From Candidatus Adiutrix sp. (lineage in GTDB: Bacteria > Desulfobacterota > Desulfarculia > Adiutricales > Adiutricaceae), in the NCBI GenBank assembly GCA_031273445.1, contig JAISRV010000419.1, positions 1 to 6,238 of the forward strand: DNA of 6,238 nucleotides, given 5' to 3'. Each line of letters begins with the position of its first letter. Within the stretch, counting starts at the first letter, position 1. Made by a program: the position numbers and the translations under genes. The notes under the pieces are model-generated. The model worked only from the letters and a program-made list of their open reading frames with translations. It was not told the origin of the DNA and made no database searches. Shown one piece after another: positions 6,050 through 6,238 of this stretch.

Positions 6050-6090
6050 TTGCTCTGGCGGCGAAAATGTATTATAATTTGCTAAATTAT
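6050..6090 (+). promoter_or_regulatory. Predicted sigma-70 promoter with overlapping dyad operator
   Basis: A perfect TATAAT at 6073-6078 follows TTGCTC (6050-6055) with a 17-base spacer. The dyad ATAATTT-gct-AAATTAT (6074-6090) overlaps the -10 and the likely start site, as a repressor operator would. It would drive the gene starting at 6212 with a leader of roughly 125 bases. Confidence 0.55.
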
Positions 6091-6211
6091 TGAACGGTTT
6101 CCGGCTGGGCCCTTGGCGCGTCAAGACGAAAGCCGCCGGCGGGCGTAACTTTTCAGGCGAATTCAACCAGCCTCGTTCGCGGCCGCCGGAAACTATGTCA
6201 GGAATTCAAAC

Positions 6212-6238
6212 ATGACTGGAACTTTAAAAAAAAGCCAG
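6212..6238 (+). CDS. Start of a gene cut by the right edge
   Basis: ATG at 6212 opens MTGTLKKSQ and continues to the window end. AGGA at 6200-6203 gives an RBS eight bases upstream, and the promoter at 6050-6078 lies in front. A nearby ATG at 6195 closes after six codons and is not the start. Only nine codons are visible, so no function can be given. Confidence 0.45.

Noticed and set aside
1..6149. GTTACGCC at 1-8 and its reverse complement GGCGTAAC at 6142-6149, as if ends of an element
   Set aside because: The exact match is about 9 bases, no transposase or target duplication is seen, and position 1 is an arbitrary window edge.

Overview
The window looks like a chromosomal accessory region of a fairly GC-rich anaerobic bacterium. 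A cobalamin-type radical SAM enzyme, a stand-alone methionine-synthase reactivation-like protein and a secreted FGE-fold protein would suit a Desulfobacterota-like (deltaproteobacterial) anaerobe. That placement is inferred from gene content only; there is no rRNA or marker gene here.

Layout: (1) 61-89 is an extended -10 promoter leading to a 493-residue multidomain protein (164-1645) with a RhuM-like winged-helix module, a coiled coil and a C-terminal beta-rich domain. (2) A cluster of perfect palindromes (1657-1700) separates it from 1797-2600, a signal-peptide-bearing FGE-sulfatase/C-type-lectin-fold protein that lacks the catalytic cysteine pair. Its C-terminus carries the codon pattern expected of a diversity-generating retroelement (DGR) variable region. 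(3) The convergent gene on the minus strand (2735-4603) is a B12-binding radical SAM protein with an unassigned C-terminal extension. (4) The gap 4604-5058 contains a decayed second copy of the FGE-fold gene (about 4890-5004), with an in-frame stop and a frameshift. (5) 5059-5718 encodes a MetH activation-domain-like protein with a C-terminal cysteine motif. (6) From 5719 to the end there is an AT-rich hairpin, a possible gene remnant, a promoter with an overlapping dyad, and the first codons of a gene that runs off the right edge.

The genes do not form one operon. Two themes can be seen. One is corrinoid/SAM chemistry: the radical SAM protein and the MetH-activation-like protein are divergently arranged, with no riboswitch recognised between them. 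The other is an FGE-fold family that seems to have duplicated and decayed locally, whose intact member looks like the target of a retroelement encoded elsewhere. No reverse transcriptase, template repeat, avd gene, CRISPR array, tRNA or rRNA was found in the window.
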